Positions 16,901-24,462 of a DNA stretch of 64,000 nucleotides are shown one piece after another. The notes beneath the pieces are model-generated. The model worked only from the letters and a program-made list of their open reading frames with translations, was not told the DNA's origin and ran no database searches. The first letter of the stretch is position 1. Every line of letters starts with the position of its first letter. Source of the stretch: Cauispirillum nitrogeniifigens (GTDB lineage Bacteria; Pseudomonadota; Alphaproteobacteria; Rhodospirillales; Rhodospirillaceae); the NCBI RefSeq assembly GCF_049800675.1, contig NZ_JBLOOT010000001.1:1-64000 (forward strand), given 5' to 3'. Both the position numbers and the translations under genes were made by a program.

Positions 16901-17306
16901 CAATGCGCCGCCGCAGCATGTGGCCGTGGCGGCTCCAAATGACCCCGGACCTGCGCAGCTACGCTCGGCGGAGCAAGCCGCAGATCCGGGCGAGCCGGCG
17001 GCAATAGTTATCGAACCCGTGCGGCTGGCTCCGGATGTTGGGGCGCGCCTCATTACTCTGGAAGCGCTACGGCAAATGCCAGTGCCAGAACTGAAAGCTC
17101 GTGGAATTGTCACCGCCATAGCACTCGACCGAAAGGTCGCCGAGATAAGGGCAGAGGGCATGACGCGGCGCCGCATTCAGGCAAAGTGTGCGCTTCAAGA
17201 CGGCCTGATTGCGGTTCGAAATGTTCTGGCGAGCCGCGGCGAACGGCTCCCTGATCATCGGCCCACCAAAGAGGCGGCCGTGGTCCGACGTGGTCGCGAG
17301 ATCTGA
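13983..17306 (+). CDS. Large MobA/MobL-type relaxase
   Basis: An 1107-residue protein starting at a GTG with GGGAGG eight bases upstream. The N-terminal ~330 residues carry the relaxase features: a FHFRHTTLAKPNLRSF opening, AVEVPHELPPGLVRLAL, and the three-histidine-type metal site in DPRNVHAHILYHDRPAL (about residues 209-225). The VPTKVGAYN segment typical of MobA/MobL (MobQ) proteins comes next. The remaining ~770 residues are Ala/Arg/Glu-rich and predicted to be long helices, without Walker A or B motifs, so no helicase or primase is fused. The last ~230 residues are lower in GC and less biased. The N-terminus differs from classical MobA, where the catalytic tyrosine lies within the first ~30 residues; none is visible here before the HFRH region, so catalytic competence is uncertain. 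It presumably mobilises the island from the adjacent oriT-like region. Confidence 0.8.
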   Translation: MSMELFSLATEDLWDEVGKSRMGRLDENEQDARLAAFGFRTRRTVRPASTRPTWAGPKPKTRAQSFHFRHTTLAKPNLRSFRKRVDEPRAQPLMGGVDFHVYASKAERAEKDRERELLSDDLGFIEVSNIGPDGGGRKGVPTAEEAEAFWLAVYGAERRDGRVQSRLAVEVPHELPPGLVRLALARFCEEFWDHGLPFYAVVHKPGLTSDPRNVHAHILYHDRPALRRPDGGWDFAQAKAAVTRDIDWVRTLRERWSEVINEALDIAAESAAAAGRDGPEKRYDPRSFAAVGIAKRPSLHLGPKWAALERQGVPTKVGAYNAQCELGWQMVLQPQQRLEAAAADVAEAIDGYAEAQAKAGRGRLGGPRRERSGEALDALGEAHLALEKQLTTTTPDLVLQRVYREHDDLVSRGLIAELDRIMATFNRVLAERQRRQDGKPEKPGRRARAEALQRRARTLTETMIEAGVTGRGECRVERPLPHTADGRPRGTPGDVVAAEERFAAALAAARREAEELRLAGALDAAVDAAARARRLGLLRVRPATSPDAPAVAAERERRAAGRHASERDEAAAAVRQALRPVRWRSGTIEDLLSQAVEGWRTGGDGGVRGAIEHTGELARMRGPEAAQVASAVREYAQAAVAAEAAGRAAQEAAELAEREAQWLAHLRLRADRADAAEARVLARLEPFAQWFGEIYRDGGKAAVATLRSWAAPAAVTGRDASLFLEPGGLGFLRPGIDAEAVVPEVLADKEDRLARAYEVVMVLRTADSSHRDLEDVLMAPPGSVAPAEVAGEIARARAHLDERFGTAGEVLLESGRRLWRWSGHDGLPAADDIAALVLRSVPQEDAPDRLLVVEALRLGLTRATLAAAGEGDKAPPAAAQTAGPAQGPEGTNDYGMGCTPAADPATAATVDAEISVTVRIPSAGSEEAEPTAATTVPAVALPMQAPGPKPILGDASDAAVLICHQVSVPLAPRNAPPQHVAVAAPNDPGPAQLRSAEQAADPGEPAAIVIEPVRLAPDVGARLITLEALRQMPVPELKARGIVTAIALDRKVAEIRAEGMTRRRIQAKCALQDGLIAVRNVLASRGERLPDHRPTKEAAVVRRGREI

Positions 17307-17434
17307 CGTGACGGCATCGGCAGGGAGCCCGCTCATCAGAACCGGGCGGGATCGGTTTCCGGATCCTCCGAGCGGGTCGGGCATGAGACAGCATGTCCTT
17401 TTACAGACACTTGGGACGGAGACGTAGGGGGAGG

Positions 17435-17653
17435 TTATCTCCGCTGTCGCTGCCGCCGAGCCTCGGGGATCTGCTCAAGCCAACGATCCACGCTGCGGCG
17501 CCGGTAGCGAACGACACCGCCAACTTTGATGAATGGGGGCCCCAACCGCAGAGACCGCCAGTTTTTCAATGTCTTTTCTGAGACGCGTAGAATCGATGCC
17601 ACCTCTTTGGGCGTCAACAGGGACGAGGTGGCGGCTTCGCAGATGATGCTCAT
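17435..17653 (-). CDS. AlpA/excisionase-type helix-turn-helix protein
   Basis: A 72-residue protein with a MerR-like winged helix: LLTPKEVASILRVSEKTLKNW followed by LGPPFIKVGGVVRYRRRSVDRWL, the standard pattern of AlpA-like regulators and excisionases (HTH_17). GAGG lies seven bases before the ATG. Such proteins direct excision or activate integrase genes of tRNA-targeting islands. Its location ~200 bases from the 3' end of tRNA-Ser and next to the relaxase fits that job. The partner integrase is not in the window. About 125 bases separate its stop from the convergent relaxase gene. Confidence 0.85.
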   Translation of the reverse strand: MSIICEAATSSLLTPKEVASILRVSEKTLKNWRSLRLGPPFIKVGGVVRYRRRSVDRWLEQIPEARRQRQRR

Positions 17654-17757
17654 AGGGGGGCCTCGGAAACGGGAGCTGTTTCGTCAGCATGCCCCACACG
17701 CGGTTGCCGCTCGGTAGCGGCGCCGCGCTAAAAATGCCGAATCCTGTCCGCCGGGCC

Positions 17758-17786
17758 GTGGACATTTCGTGGACACTTTGTGGACA
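17758..17786. repeat. Three GTGGACA direct repeats at 11-base spacing
   Basis: GTGGACA occurs at 17758, 17769 and 17780, exactly one helical turn apart, between the excisionase-like gene and the tRNA-Ser 3' end. Helically phased short repeats near an attachment site resemble arm-type binding sites of tyrosine recombinases or excisionases. The function is inferred from position. Confidence 0.7.
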
Positions 17787-17796
17787 GTGAGGGCAG

Positions 17797-17845
17797 AAAA
17801 AGCCCGTGACGCGCCGGGACCTTCAAGGACCCGGCGGGGCGTGTT
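17797..17845 (-). terminator. Terminator of tRNA-Ser
   Basis: On the minus strand a GC-rich hairpin (GCCGGGTCCT and AGGTCCCGGC arms, one mismatch) begins 31 bases after the tRNA 3' end and is followed within ~10 bases by a run of T residues (CTTTTTC). This is a typical intrinsic terminator layout. Confidence 0.75.
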
Positions 17846-17866
17846 TTCCAAAGCTTTTCAAGGAAA

Positions 17867-17958
17867 TGGCGGAGCGGGAGGGATTCGAACCCTCGGTACC
17901 GGTTTCCCAGTACGACGGTTTAGCAAACCGTTGGTTTCAGCCACTCACCCACCGCTCC
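17867..17958 (-). tRNA. tRNA-Ser (anticodon GCT)
   Basis: The minus strand reads GGAGCGG at the 5' end, pairing with CCGCTCC plus discriminator G and an encoded CCA at the 3' end. The anticodon arm has GGTTTGCTAAACC with anticodon GCT, there is a long variable arm as expected for serine, and the T arm has GGGTTCGAATCCC. Total length is 92 nt. It reads serine AGC/AGU codons. Its 3' end faces the mobile island, making it the likely integration target. Confidence 0.97.
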
Positions 17959-18106
17959 GCAGCGTTTCGGTGTGACCGAGACCGGGTTTGTATCGGAAGC
18001 CTGCGGCGAGGTCAACGGTGCTGAATGGATTTCTTGGTGGTTCCCGTGCTTGCCTCCGGCGGGGCGGCGGTGTTAGGCGTGGATGGTCCCTTCCGGAGGC
18101 TCCCCC

Positions 18107-19012
18107 TTGACCGCCAGTCCGTCTTCTTCCCCCCGTCAGGATATGCTCATCGCCGCGATGCCGGCGGTGTTCGTGCTGTTGTGGAGCACCGGATTCATCG
18201 GTGCCAAGTTCGGCCTGCCCTATGCCGAGCCGCTGACCTTCCTGTTGTGGCGGTTCGTGCTGCTGGTCGCCCTGCTGGTGCCCTTCGCCCTGATCACCCG
18301 TGCCGCCTGGCCCAAGAGCTGGCGGCTGGCCGGGCACATCGCGGTGTCGGGGCTGCTGGTGCACGCGGGCTACCTGGGGGGCGTGTTCGTGGCCATCAGC
18401 CTGGGGATTTCGGCCGGGCTGGCGTCGCTGGTGGTGGGCTTGCAGCCGCTGTTGACGGCGGCGGTGGTCGGGCCGCTGCTGGGCGAGGCGGTGGCGGTGC
18501 GGCAGTGGCTGGGGCTGGCCCTCGGCCTGGGCGGCGTGGTGCTGGTGGTGTCGGAAAAGCTGGTCGCCGGCGGCGTGGGCTTCGATGGCTGGGGCATGGT
18601 GGCGGCCTTCGTGGCGCTGGTGTCCATCACCCTGGGCACCGTCTACCAGAAGCGCTACTGCGGCGGCATGGAGCTGCGCACCGGCACGGCCATCCAGTAC
18701 ATGGCCGCCAGCGCCGCCATGCTGGCCATCGCGCCGTGGGTCGAAACCATGGAGGTGCAGTGGACCGGCGAGTTCATCTTCGCCCTGTTCTGGCTGATCG
18801 CCGTGCTGTCGGTGGGCGCCATCAGCCTGCTGATGCTGATGATCCGGCGCGGCGAGGTGGCCCGCGTGGCGAGCTTCTTCTACATGGTGCCGCCGGTCAC
18901 CGCCCTGGTCGCCTGGGCAATGTTCGGCGAGCGGCTGGGGCCGCTCGCCATTGCCGGCATGGCGGTCGCCGTCGCCGGCGTCGCCCTGGTGGTCGCCAAG
19001 CCGAAGGGCTAG
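18107..19012 (+). CDS. DMT-superfamily (EamA) transporter
   Basis: An inner-membrane permease of about ten membrane helices arranged as two EamA repeats. The first repeat opens with FVLLWSTGFIGAKFGL and contains the conserved WRF and LQPLLTA segments. The second begins near residue 150 with VALVSITLGTVYQKRY and ends with PVTALVAWAMFGERLGPLAIAG. Substrates of this family are metabolites such as amino acids or drugs and cannot be predicted. A TTG preceded by GGAGG at a seven-base distance is the best start; an ATG 24 bases upstream lacks a ribosome binding site. It is convergent with the esterase gene and the stop codons overlap within a shared CTAG. It is the first chromosomal gene right of the tRNA. 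Confidence 0.88.
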   Translation: MTASPSSSPRQDMLIAAMPAVFVLLWSTGFIGAKFGLPYAEPLTFLLWRFVLLVALLVPFALITRAAWPKSWRLAGHIAVSGLLVHAGYLGGVFVAISLGISAGLASLVVGLQPLLTAAVVGPLLGEAVAVRQWLGLALGLGGVVLVVSEKLVAGGVGFDGWGMVAAFVALVSITLGTVYQKRYCGGMELRTGTAIQYMAASAAMLAIAPWVETMEVQWTGEFIFALFWLIAVLSVGAISLLMLMIRRGEVARVASFFYMVPPVTALVAWAMFGERLGPLAIAGMAVAVAGVALVVAKPKG

Positions 19013-19707
19013 TCTTCGAGGCCGAAGCGTCGCCGCAGGAACGCCAGGGCCAGGCGCAGGCCCTCCTCGTCGATGCCATGCTGGAGGCCCGGCCGGGTGT
19101 GCTCGGCGACCTCCAGCCCGGCGGCCCGCAGGGCGGTGGCGGTGTGCTCCAGGGCCTGCACCGGCACCACCGGATCGGCATCGCCATGCACCAGCAGCAC
19201 CGGCGGACGCGAGCGCACCTCCTCCGCCAGGGCCTCGACGCCCAGCAGCGCGCCGGAGAACCCGACCACGCCGGCCACCGGCTCAGCCAGGCGCAGGGCG
19301 ACGTGCAGGCTCATCATGGTGCCCTGGGAAAAGCCGACGAAGGCCACCGCGCCGGGGCCGTCCAAGCCATGCCGGGCGATCAGGTCGGCGACGAAGCCTT
19401 CCAGCACCGGCGCCGCCTGCCGCGCGCCCGCCAGCATGGCCGAATAGGCCGGCTGCATGGTGTCGGGCCGGCGGCGCAGCAGGTCGGGGTCGTAGTCCGA
19501 CAGGCTGAACCACTGGCGGCCGAAGGGGCTCATCTCGCAGGGTAGGGGGGCGTCGGGGCTGTGGAAGGCGGCGTCGGGCAAGCCTTTGGCGAGGAACGGT
19601 GCCAGGCCGATGAGATCGGCCCCGTCGGCGCCATAGCCGTGGAGCAGGATCACCACCTGACGCGTTTTTCCCGAAGAAGCGGGCTGATGGGGGCCGTGCA
19701 GCGGCAT
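19009..19707 (-). CDS. Phospholipase/carboxylesterase family serine hydrolase
   Basis: A 232-residue alpha/beta hydrolase of the carboxylesterase/YpfH type. The nucleophile serine lies in GFSQG. The acidic residue is in VHGDADPVVP and the histidine in PGLQHGIDEEG, completing the triad; LLHGYGADGADL near the N-terminus supplies the oxyanion hole. It should hydrolyse short-chain esters or lysophospholipids in the cytoplasm, since no signal peptide is visible. The start at the internal ATG is chosen because GAGGAGA lies upstream; a longer frame reaches 19752. Confidence 0.9.
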   Translation of the reverse strand: MPLHGPHQPASSGKTRQVVILLHGYGADGADLIGLAPFLAKGLPDAAFHSPDAPLPCEMSPFGRQWFSLSDYDPDLLRRRPDTMQPAYSAMLAGARQAAPVLEGFVADLIARHGLDGPGAVAFVGFSQGTMMSLHVALRLAEPVAGVVGFSGALLGVEALAEEVRSRPPVLLVHGDADPVVPVQALEHTATALRAAGLEVAEHTRPGLQHGIDEEGLRLALAFLRRRFGLED

Positions 19708-19799
19708 GATGTCTCCTCTGGCACCTTCGGGGGAGGTTGCTTGAACCATCATGGCGCCGCCCCCACTGTGGATGTCATGAACGAGTCGCGGAGGCCATG

Positions 19800-20216
19800 A
19801 TGTTGCACCGAGACGCCGTGTTGTTCACCAACGAAGCTTTCTACCGTGCCTTTGCCGGCCGTGACAGCGTGCTGATGGATGAACTGTGGGCGCGCGACGC
19901 TCCGGTGACGTGCATCCATCCGGGATGGCATCCCCTGACCTCCCGCGAAGATGTGATGGACACATGGAAATCCATCCTGTCAAATCCCGAAACGCCGGAT
20001 GTCGAATGCCTGAATGTCGACGTGCACATGCATGATGCCATGGCCATCGTCACCTGCCATCAGAACGTCGACGGCCAGTACCTGTCGGCGACCAACGTGA
20101 TGGTGCTGGAGCATGGCCGCTGGCTGATGGTGCACCATCAGGCGGGGCCGGTCGCCACGCCGCCCGAGGACCTGGAGGCGGCCGAAACCGCGACGTCCGG
20201 CTGTGTCATGAATTGA
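19800..20216 (+). CDS. SnoaL/NTF2-like domain protein
   Basis: A 138-residue protein of the NTF2-like fold: the helix FTNEAFYRAFAGRD, then TCIHPGWHPLTSREDVM with tryptophan and histidines in the expected pocket, and strands such as MAIVTCHQNVDG and ATNVMVLEHGRWLMVHHQ. Members of this group act as small ligand-binding proteins or isomerase-like enzymes; no catalytic set is definite. Two adjacent ATGs follow GCGGAGG; the second (used here) has the better five-base spacing. It is divergent from the esterase and precedes a PDZ-protein gene by 13 bases, likely forming one transcript. Confidence 0.8.
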   Translation: MLHRDAVLFTNEAFYRAFAGRDSVLMDELWARDAPVTCIHPGWHPLTSREDVMDTWKSILSNPETPDVECLNVDVHMHDAMAIVTCHQNVDGQYLSATNVMVLEHGRWLMVHHQAGPVATPPEDLEAAETATSGCVMN

Positions 20217-20232
20217 GGGGAAGGGGGCAGTG

Positions 20233-21468
20233 ATGGCGGGGGTTCTGGGGGGCAGGGGCATGCTCCGGTCGTGTCTGTTTGCCGCCATTGCGGCGGCGGC
20301 CGTGGCGCTGCCGCCGGCGTCCTTCGCGGGTCCGGCGCGGGCGGCCGAACCGGGCTTCGCCGGCTTGCAGATTCAGCCCGCTGACCATGCCACCCGGCTG
20401 GCCCTGGGCGCCACCGCCGTCAGCGGCGGCGTGCTGGTGCGCGACATCGCCCCCGGCGGACCGGGGGAGGCGGCGGGGCTGCGGCGCGGCGACCTGCTGC
20501 TGAGTTACGAAGGGGTGGCGCTGTCGGGGCTGACCCAGCTGGTTGCTTTCATGCAGGGCACCAGGCCCAATACCTCGGTCTCGTTCACCGTTCGCCGCGA
20601 GGGGTCCGAGCGGGTTGTCTCGTTGCCGCTGTCGGACTGGCCCAAGGGATGGCGGGTGGACACCGCCGCCACCGCGCTGTCGCCTGGCTTCGGCACCACC
20701 ACCACCGCCCTGACCCAGCAGGTCCGCGATGGCGCCGGGGTGCGCTGGGGACGGGTGGGCGTGCTGGTGGCGAAGGTCGAGCCCGGCTCCCCGGCCGACA
20801 CGGGCGGGCTGAAGGCCGGCGATCTGTTGGTGGCCGTGGGGCGGACGATCATCGAACGGCCGGAGGACGTGGAGACGCAGGTTGCTGCCGCCGGCCCGCG
20901 CTGGATGGCTCTGGTGGAACGCGGCGCAAGCGTGCTGCTGGTCGGCCCCGGCGCGCCGCCGGACAAGGACGTGGTGGCCGGGGAGACGGTACTCGCCGCC
21001 CGCGCCGCCGATGGCGCCTTCGTCCTGGACGTGGAGATCGGCGCGCCCGCCGAGGTGCGCCCGGCCGGCACGATGAAGTCCCTGCCCAAGCCGGCCGCCC
21101 GTCCGGCCCCGGCGGAGAAGGCGCTGCCCGGTGCCGGGCTGCGCGCCGCCACCCTGTCAGAGCAGGCGCGTCAGCGCTGGCCGGTGCGGTGGTCGGCCCA
21201 GGGTGCCGTGGTGGTGGCGGTGGAGCCGGGCTCCCGCGCCTCGCTCGCCGGCCTGCGGCCGGGGCATGTCATCCGCAGCCTCAATCAGGTGCCGGTGAAG
21301 GGCCTGGAGGATCTGGCGCCGCTGGACGATCCGGCGGCCACCGTCATGGCGGTGACGGAGGATCTGGCCGGATTCACCATCCTGACAGTGGAACCCAAGG
21401 GCGGCCTGCCGCAGGCCGCGCCGGTGCAGCGTCCGCTGTTGCAGTTCGGCGCGCCGAAGGGCGGGTGA
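20233..21468 (+). CDS. Secreted PDZ-domain protein
   Basis: A 411-residue protein with a signal peptide (cleavage after PARAAEP, about residue 40) and three PDZ-like modules. The clearest carries GGVLVRDIAPGGPGEAAGLRRGDLLL (~70-95); the second has VLVAKVEPGSPADTGGLKAGDLL (~180-205); a C-terminal one has AVVVAVEPGSRASLAGLRPGHVI (~330-355). No trypsin-like catalytic domain is present, so it is not a complete DegP/HtrA protease and more likely a periplasmic scaffold or regulator. An ATG overlaps an upstream GTG; GGAAGGGGG is the ribosome binding site. It ends 36 bases from the convergent iron permease gene. Confidence 0.85.
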   Translation: MAGVLGGRGMLRSCLFAAIAAAAVALPPASFAGPARAAEPGFAGLQIQPADHATRLALGATAVSGGVLVRDIAPGGPGEAAGLRRGDLLLSYEGVALSGLTQLVAFMQGTRPNTSVSFTVRREGSERVVSLPLSDWPKGWRVDTAATALSPGFGTTTTALTQQVRDGAGVRWGRVGVLVAKVEPGSPADTGGLKAGDLLVAVGRTIIERPEDVETQVAAAGPRWMALVERGASVLLVGPGAPPDKDVVAGETVLAARAADGAFVLDVEIGAPAEVRPAGTMKSLPKPAARPAPAEKALPGAGLRAATLSEQARQRWPVRWSAQGAVVVAVEPGSRASLAGLRPGHVIRSLNQVPVKGLEDLAPLDDPAATVMAVTEDLAGFTILTVEPKGGLPQAAPVQRPLLQFGAPKGG

Positions 21469-21504
21469 GGGCGCCGTCCCCGGTTCCCAGCCTCGGCCCG
21501 GCCG

Positions 21505-23256
21505 TCAGGTGGTCGGCGTCTCCCGGCCGGCGCTGATGGCGCGCGACAGCAGGATGGTCGGGACCAGGCCGACCAGGACAATGAACAACGCCCCCAGGGC
21601 AGCGCGCTCGATCTGTTCGTCCTTGGCGAACTGATAGACATGGGTCGCCAGGGTATCGAAGTTGAAGGGCCGCAGCAGCAGTGTCGCCGGCAGTTCCTTC
21701 ATGCTGTCCACGAACACCAGGATGCAGGCGGTCAGCAGGCTGCCGCGCAGGATCGGCACGTGGACGTGGCGCAGCACGCCGGCCGGGGTGCGGCCCAGGG
21801 TGCGGGCGGCGTCGTCCAGGGTCGGCTTCACGCGCGTCAGCCCGGCTTCCATGGTGCCGTAGGACAGGGCCAGGAACCGCACCACGTAGGCATAGAGCAG
21901 GATGACCACCGATCCCGACAGCAGCAGGCCGGTGGAGATGCCGAAGGTGTCGCGCATCCAGCCGTCCAGGGCGTTGTCGAACAGGCCGAAGGGATAGAGG
22001 ATGCCCACTGCCAGGACCGCGCCCGGCACGGCATAGCCCAGAGCCACCATGCGCAGGCAGGTGGTCAGCACCGGGCCGCGCCCCAGCCGCCCGGCATAGG
22101 CCAGGAACAGCCCCAGGCTGACGGCCGCCAGCGCCGCGCCGCCCGACAGCAGCAGGCTGTTGCGGGCGTAGATGGCAAAGCCGGCCTCCCAACTGCGCTC
22201 GAAGTGGGTGACGGCGTAGATGGCCAGCTGGGTCGCCGGCACGATGAAGCCCAGCAGCAGGGGCAGGGCGCAGGCGGTGGCGGCGGCCCAGCCCTTCCAG
22301 CCGCGCAGGCGGATGCGCGACAGCGGCGCGTTGCGGTTGCCGGTGTTGTGGTAGCTCTTGCGCCGCCGCGCCCACCGCTCGACCAGGATGACGGCGATGA
22401 CGAAGACCAGCAGCACCACCGCCACCTGGGCGCCGCCGCCGAGGTTGCGCATGTGCAGCCAGACATTGAAGATGCCCGCCGTCAGGGTGCGCACCGCGAA
22501 GTAGTCCACCGTCCCGAAGTCGTTGAGCGCCTCCATCAGCGCCAGGGTCAGGCCGACGACGATGGACGGCCGCGCCAGCGGCAGGCCGACGCGCAGGAAG
22601 CTCTGCCACGGCGAACAGCCCAGCGTCCGGCTGACCTCCAGCACCGCCACCGACTGCTCCAGGAACGCCGCCCGCGACAGCAGGTAGACATAGGGGTACA
22701 GCACCAGCACCATCATCGACGTGGCGCCGCCCAGGGTGCGGATGTCGGGGAACCAGTAGTCGCGCGGCGTCGACCAGCCGAACATCCCGCGCAACATCGA
22801 CTGCACCGGGCCGGCGTACTCCAGCAGGTCGGTGTAGACGTAGGCGATGACGTAGGCCGGCATCGCCAGCGGGATCAGCAGCGCCCACTCGAACACCTTG
22901 CGGCCGGGGAAGCTGCACAGGGTGACCAGCCACGCCGTCCCGGTGCCGATGACGAAAGTGCCCAGGCACACGCCGATCATCAGCAGCACGGTGGTGCGGA
23001 CATAGCCGGGCAGGACGGTGTCGATCAGGTGCGGCCAGATGTTTTCCGTCGGGAACAGCGCCAGGACCAGGACGGCGGCCACGGGCAGCAGGATGATGGC
23101 GGTGGTCAGCAGGCCGCCGATGGTCCACAGGTCGAAGCGCACCCGTCGCCGCGCCGCCGGCACCGTGTCCGGCGCGGTCATGGCGTGATCGAAGGCCCCG
23201 GCCTCGTTGAGGGGGGCATGCGCGGGGTCCGGTCGCCTGCGGTGCAAGCCTGCCAT
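21505..23256 (-). CDS. fbpB: Ferric iron ABC transporter permease (FbpB type)
   Basis: A 583-residue inner-membrane protein made of two fused permease halves, as in FbpB/SfuB/HitB. Each half carries an EAA-like loop: SRTLGCSPWQSFLRVGLPLARP (~235) and ARTLGRTPAGVLRHVHVPILRG (~500). Around twelve membrane helices are visible. It moves Fe(III) released by the binding protein encoded just upstream. The ATG has AGGA seven bases before it, and a perfect Fur-box-like inverted repeat lies 22 bases upstream, so it should be iron-repressed. The ATPase subunit is not in the window. Confidence 0.9.
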   Translation of the reverse strand: MAGLHRRRPDPAHAPLNEAGAFDHAMTAPDTVPAARRRVRFDLWTIGGLLTTAIILLPVAAVLVLALFPTENIWPHLIDTVLPGYVRTTVLLMIGVCLGTFVIGTGTAWLVTLCSFPGRKVFEWALLIPLAMPAYVIAYVYTDLLEYAGPVQSMLRGMFGWSTPRDYWFPDIRTLGGATSMMVLVLYPYVYLLSRAAFLEQSVAVLEVSRTLGCSPWQSFLRVGLPLARPSIVVGLTLALMEALNDFGTVDYFAVRTLTAGIFNVWLHMRNLGGGAQVAVVLLVFVIAVILVERWARRRKSYHNTGNRNAPLSRIRLRGWKGWAAATACALPLLLGFIVPATQLAIYAVTHFERSWEAGFAIYARNSLLLSGGAALAAVSLGLFLAYAGRLGRGPVLTTCLRMVALGYAVPGAVLAVGILYPFGLFDNALDGWMRDTFGISTGLLLSGSVVILLYAYVVRFLALSYGTMEAGLTRVKPTLDDAARTLGRTPAGVLRHVHVPILRGSLLTACILVFVDSMKELPATLLLRPFNFDTLATHVYQFAKDEQIERAALGALFIVLVGLVPTILLSRAISAGRETPTT

Positions 23257-23277
23257 TACGTCATCCTAAGTCCACAA

Positions 23278-23296
23278 CATGATAATGGTTATCATG
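23278..23296 (-). promoter_or_regulatory. Fur box upstream of the iron permease
   Basis: CATGATAA and TTATCATG form a perfect inverted repeat around TGG, very close to the GATAATGATAATCATTATC consensus bound by Fur. It sits 22 bases before the permease start, in the gap after the binding-protein gene, giving the permease its own iron-responsive promoter. Confidence 0.8.
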
Positions 23297-23300
23297 AAAA

Positions 23301-23330
23301 GCGGCGGGGGGCATCCCCGGATGCCGCCCG
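23301..23330 (-). terminator. Hairpin after the iron-binding protein gene
   Basis: On the minus strand GGGCGGCATCC and GGATGCCCCCC form a stem with a two-base loop, followed by CGCTTTT. It lies ~30 bases after the binding-protein stop and just before the Fur box, so it may attenuate readthrough into the permease gene. Confidence 0.6.
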
Positions 23331-23360
23331 CCCATCATTTTTTCAACCCGTGACCAAGGC

Positions 23361-24395
23361 TCACGGCCCGTCGTTGAAAGCCGTCTCGTTGACCAGACGC
23401 AGGGCAGCGCCCTGGTATTCGGCGACGGCTTCCAGCGAGGTGGTGTCGAACTTCGGCTCGCCCCAGGACTTGACCAGCTCGGCCCGCTCGACCCCCGGCT
23501 TGACCGGGTATTCGGTGTTGCCCTCGGCGTACATCTTCTGGGCCTTGTCCTCGGACAGGTACTCCAGCAGCGCCACGGCGTTCGCCAGGTTGGGGGCGTT
23601 CTTGGTCACCACCGCGCCGGAAACGTTGATGTGGGCGCCGTGGCTGTTCTGGTCGGGGAAGACCAGGCGGACGGCTTCGGCCCAGGCGCGCTGCTCGGGG
23701 TCCTTCATCATGGCGCCCATGTAGTAGGTGTTCAGGATGGCGACGTCGCACTGCCCCTCGAACACCGCCTTGGCCTGGCCGCGGTCGTTGCCCTGCGGCT
23801 TCTGGGCCAGGTTGGCCTTCACGCCCAGGAGCCATTCCTTGGCCTTGGCCTCGCCCTCGTGGGCGATGACCGAGGCGATGAGGCCCAGGTTGTAGTCGTT
23901 GTCGCCAGGGCGGACGCAGATGCGGCCCTTCCATTCCGGCTTGGCCAGATCCAGGTAGGAGGTCAGCGTGGCCGGATCGACGCGGTCCTTGGACACCGCC
24001 AGCGGGCGGGAGCGGAAGGTCTGGCCGTACCAGTGCCCGTCGGAGCCACGCAGGCCGGCGGGGATGTTGGCGGCGAGCTTCTCGGAAGACACGGCCTGGG
24101 TCAGGCCCTCCTTCTTCATGTTGACCAGACGGCCGACATCGACGGTCATGACCACGTCGGCGGGGCTGTTGCGGCCCTCGGCCTTCAGGCGCTCCTCGAT
24201 GCCGGACTTGGCGTAGACCACGTTAACCTTGATGCCGGTGTCGGCGGTGAAGGCCTCCAGCAGCGGGTCGATCAGGAACGGCTGTCGGTCGGTATAGACG
24301 TTGACCTCGCCCTGGGCCAGGGCGGCGGTGGCCCCGGCGGCGAGAGAGGCGCAGGCGGCGGCGACAAGGCCGAGCGAGCGGAGAGGAGAGACCAT
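23361..24395 (-). CDS. fbpA: Ferric iron ABC transporter substrate-binding protein (FutA/FbpA type)
   Basis: A 344-residue periplasmic protein with a signal peptide ending at ALAQG. The mature start EVNVYTDRQPFLIDPLL, followed by ADVVMTVDVGRL, KPEWKGRICVRPGDNDYN, a tyrosine pair in LNTYYMGAMM and NTEYPVKPGV, matches FutA/FbpA ferric-binding proteins. The YY pair is the usual tyrosine ligand set for Fe(III). Three consecutive ATGs occur; the last has GGAG at seven bases. It is followed by the permease gene on the same strand. A Fur-like site about 70 bases upstream predicts induction under iron limitation. Confidence 0.93.
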   Translation of the reverse strand: MVSPLRSLGLVAAACASLAAGATAALAQGEVNVYTDRQPFLIDPLLEAFTADTGIKVNVVYAKSGIEERLKAEGRNSPADVVMTVDVGRLVNMKKEGLTQAVSSEKLAANIPAGLRGSDGHWYGQTFRSRPLAVSKDRVDPATLTSYLDLAKPEWKGRICVRPGDNDYNLGLIASVIAHEGEAKAKEWLLGVKANLAQKPQGNDRGQAKAVFEGQCDVAILNTYYMGAMMKDPEQRAWAEAVRLVFPDQNSHGAHINVSGAVVTKNAPNLANAVALLEYLSEDKAQKMYAEGNTEYPVKPGVERAELVKSWGEPKFDTTSLEAVAEYQGAALRLVNETAFNDGP

Positions 24396-24462
24396 CATCA
24401 TGCTCCAGACAAGGCGTGGCGATCGACAGGGCATCCGCGTCCGGTTCGTGATTGAATCCGAG

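Noticed and set aside
17758..17786. A short CRISPR-like array formed by the GTGGACA repeats
   Set aside because: Repeats are only 7 bases with 4-base spacers, and no cas genes are present; phased protein-binding sites fit better.
20233..21468. An HtrA/DegP-type or MamE-type serine protease
   Set aside because: Three PDZ modules are present but no trypsin-like catalytic triad or GNSGG motif is seen.
21640..23724. A plus-strand open frame of 694 codons opposite the iron permease
   Set aside because: Composition is dominated by Gln, His, Gly and Ala, and the minus strand encodes a clear two-domain ferric permease.
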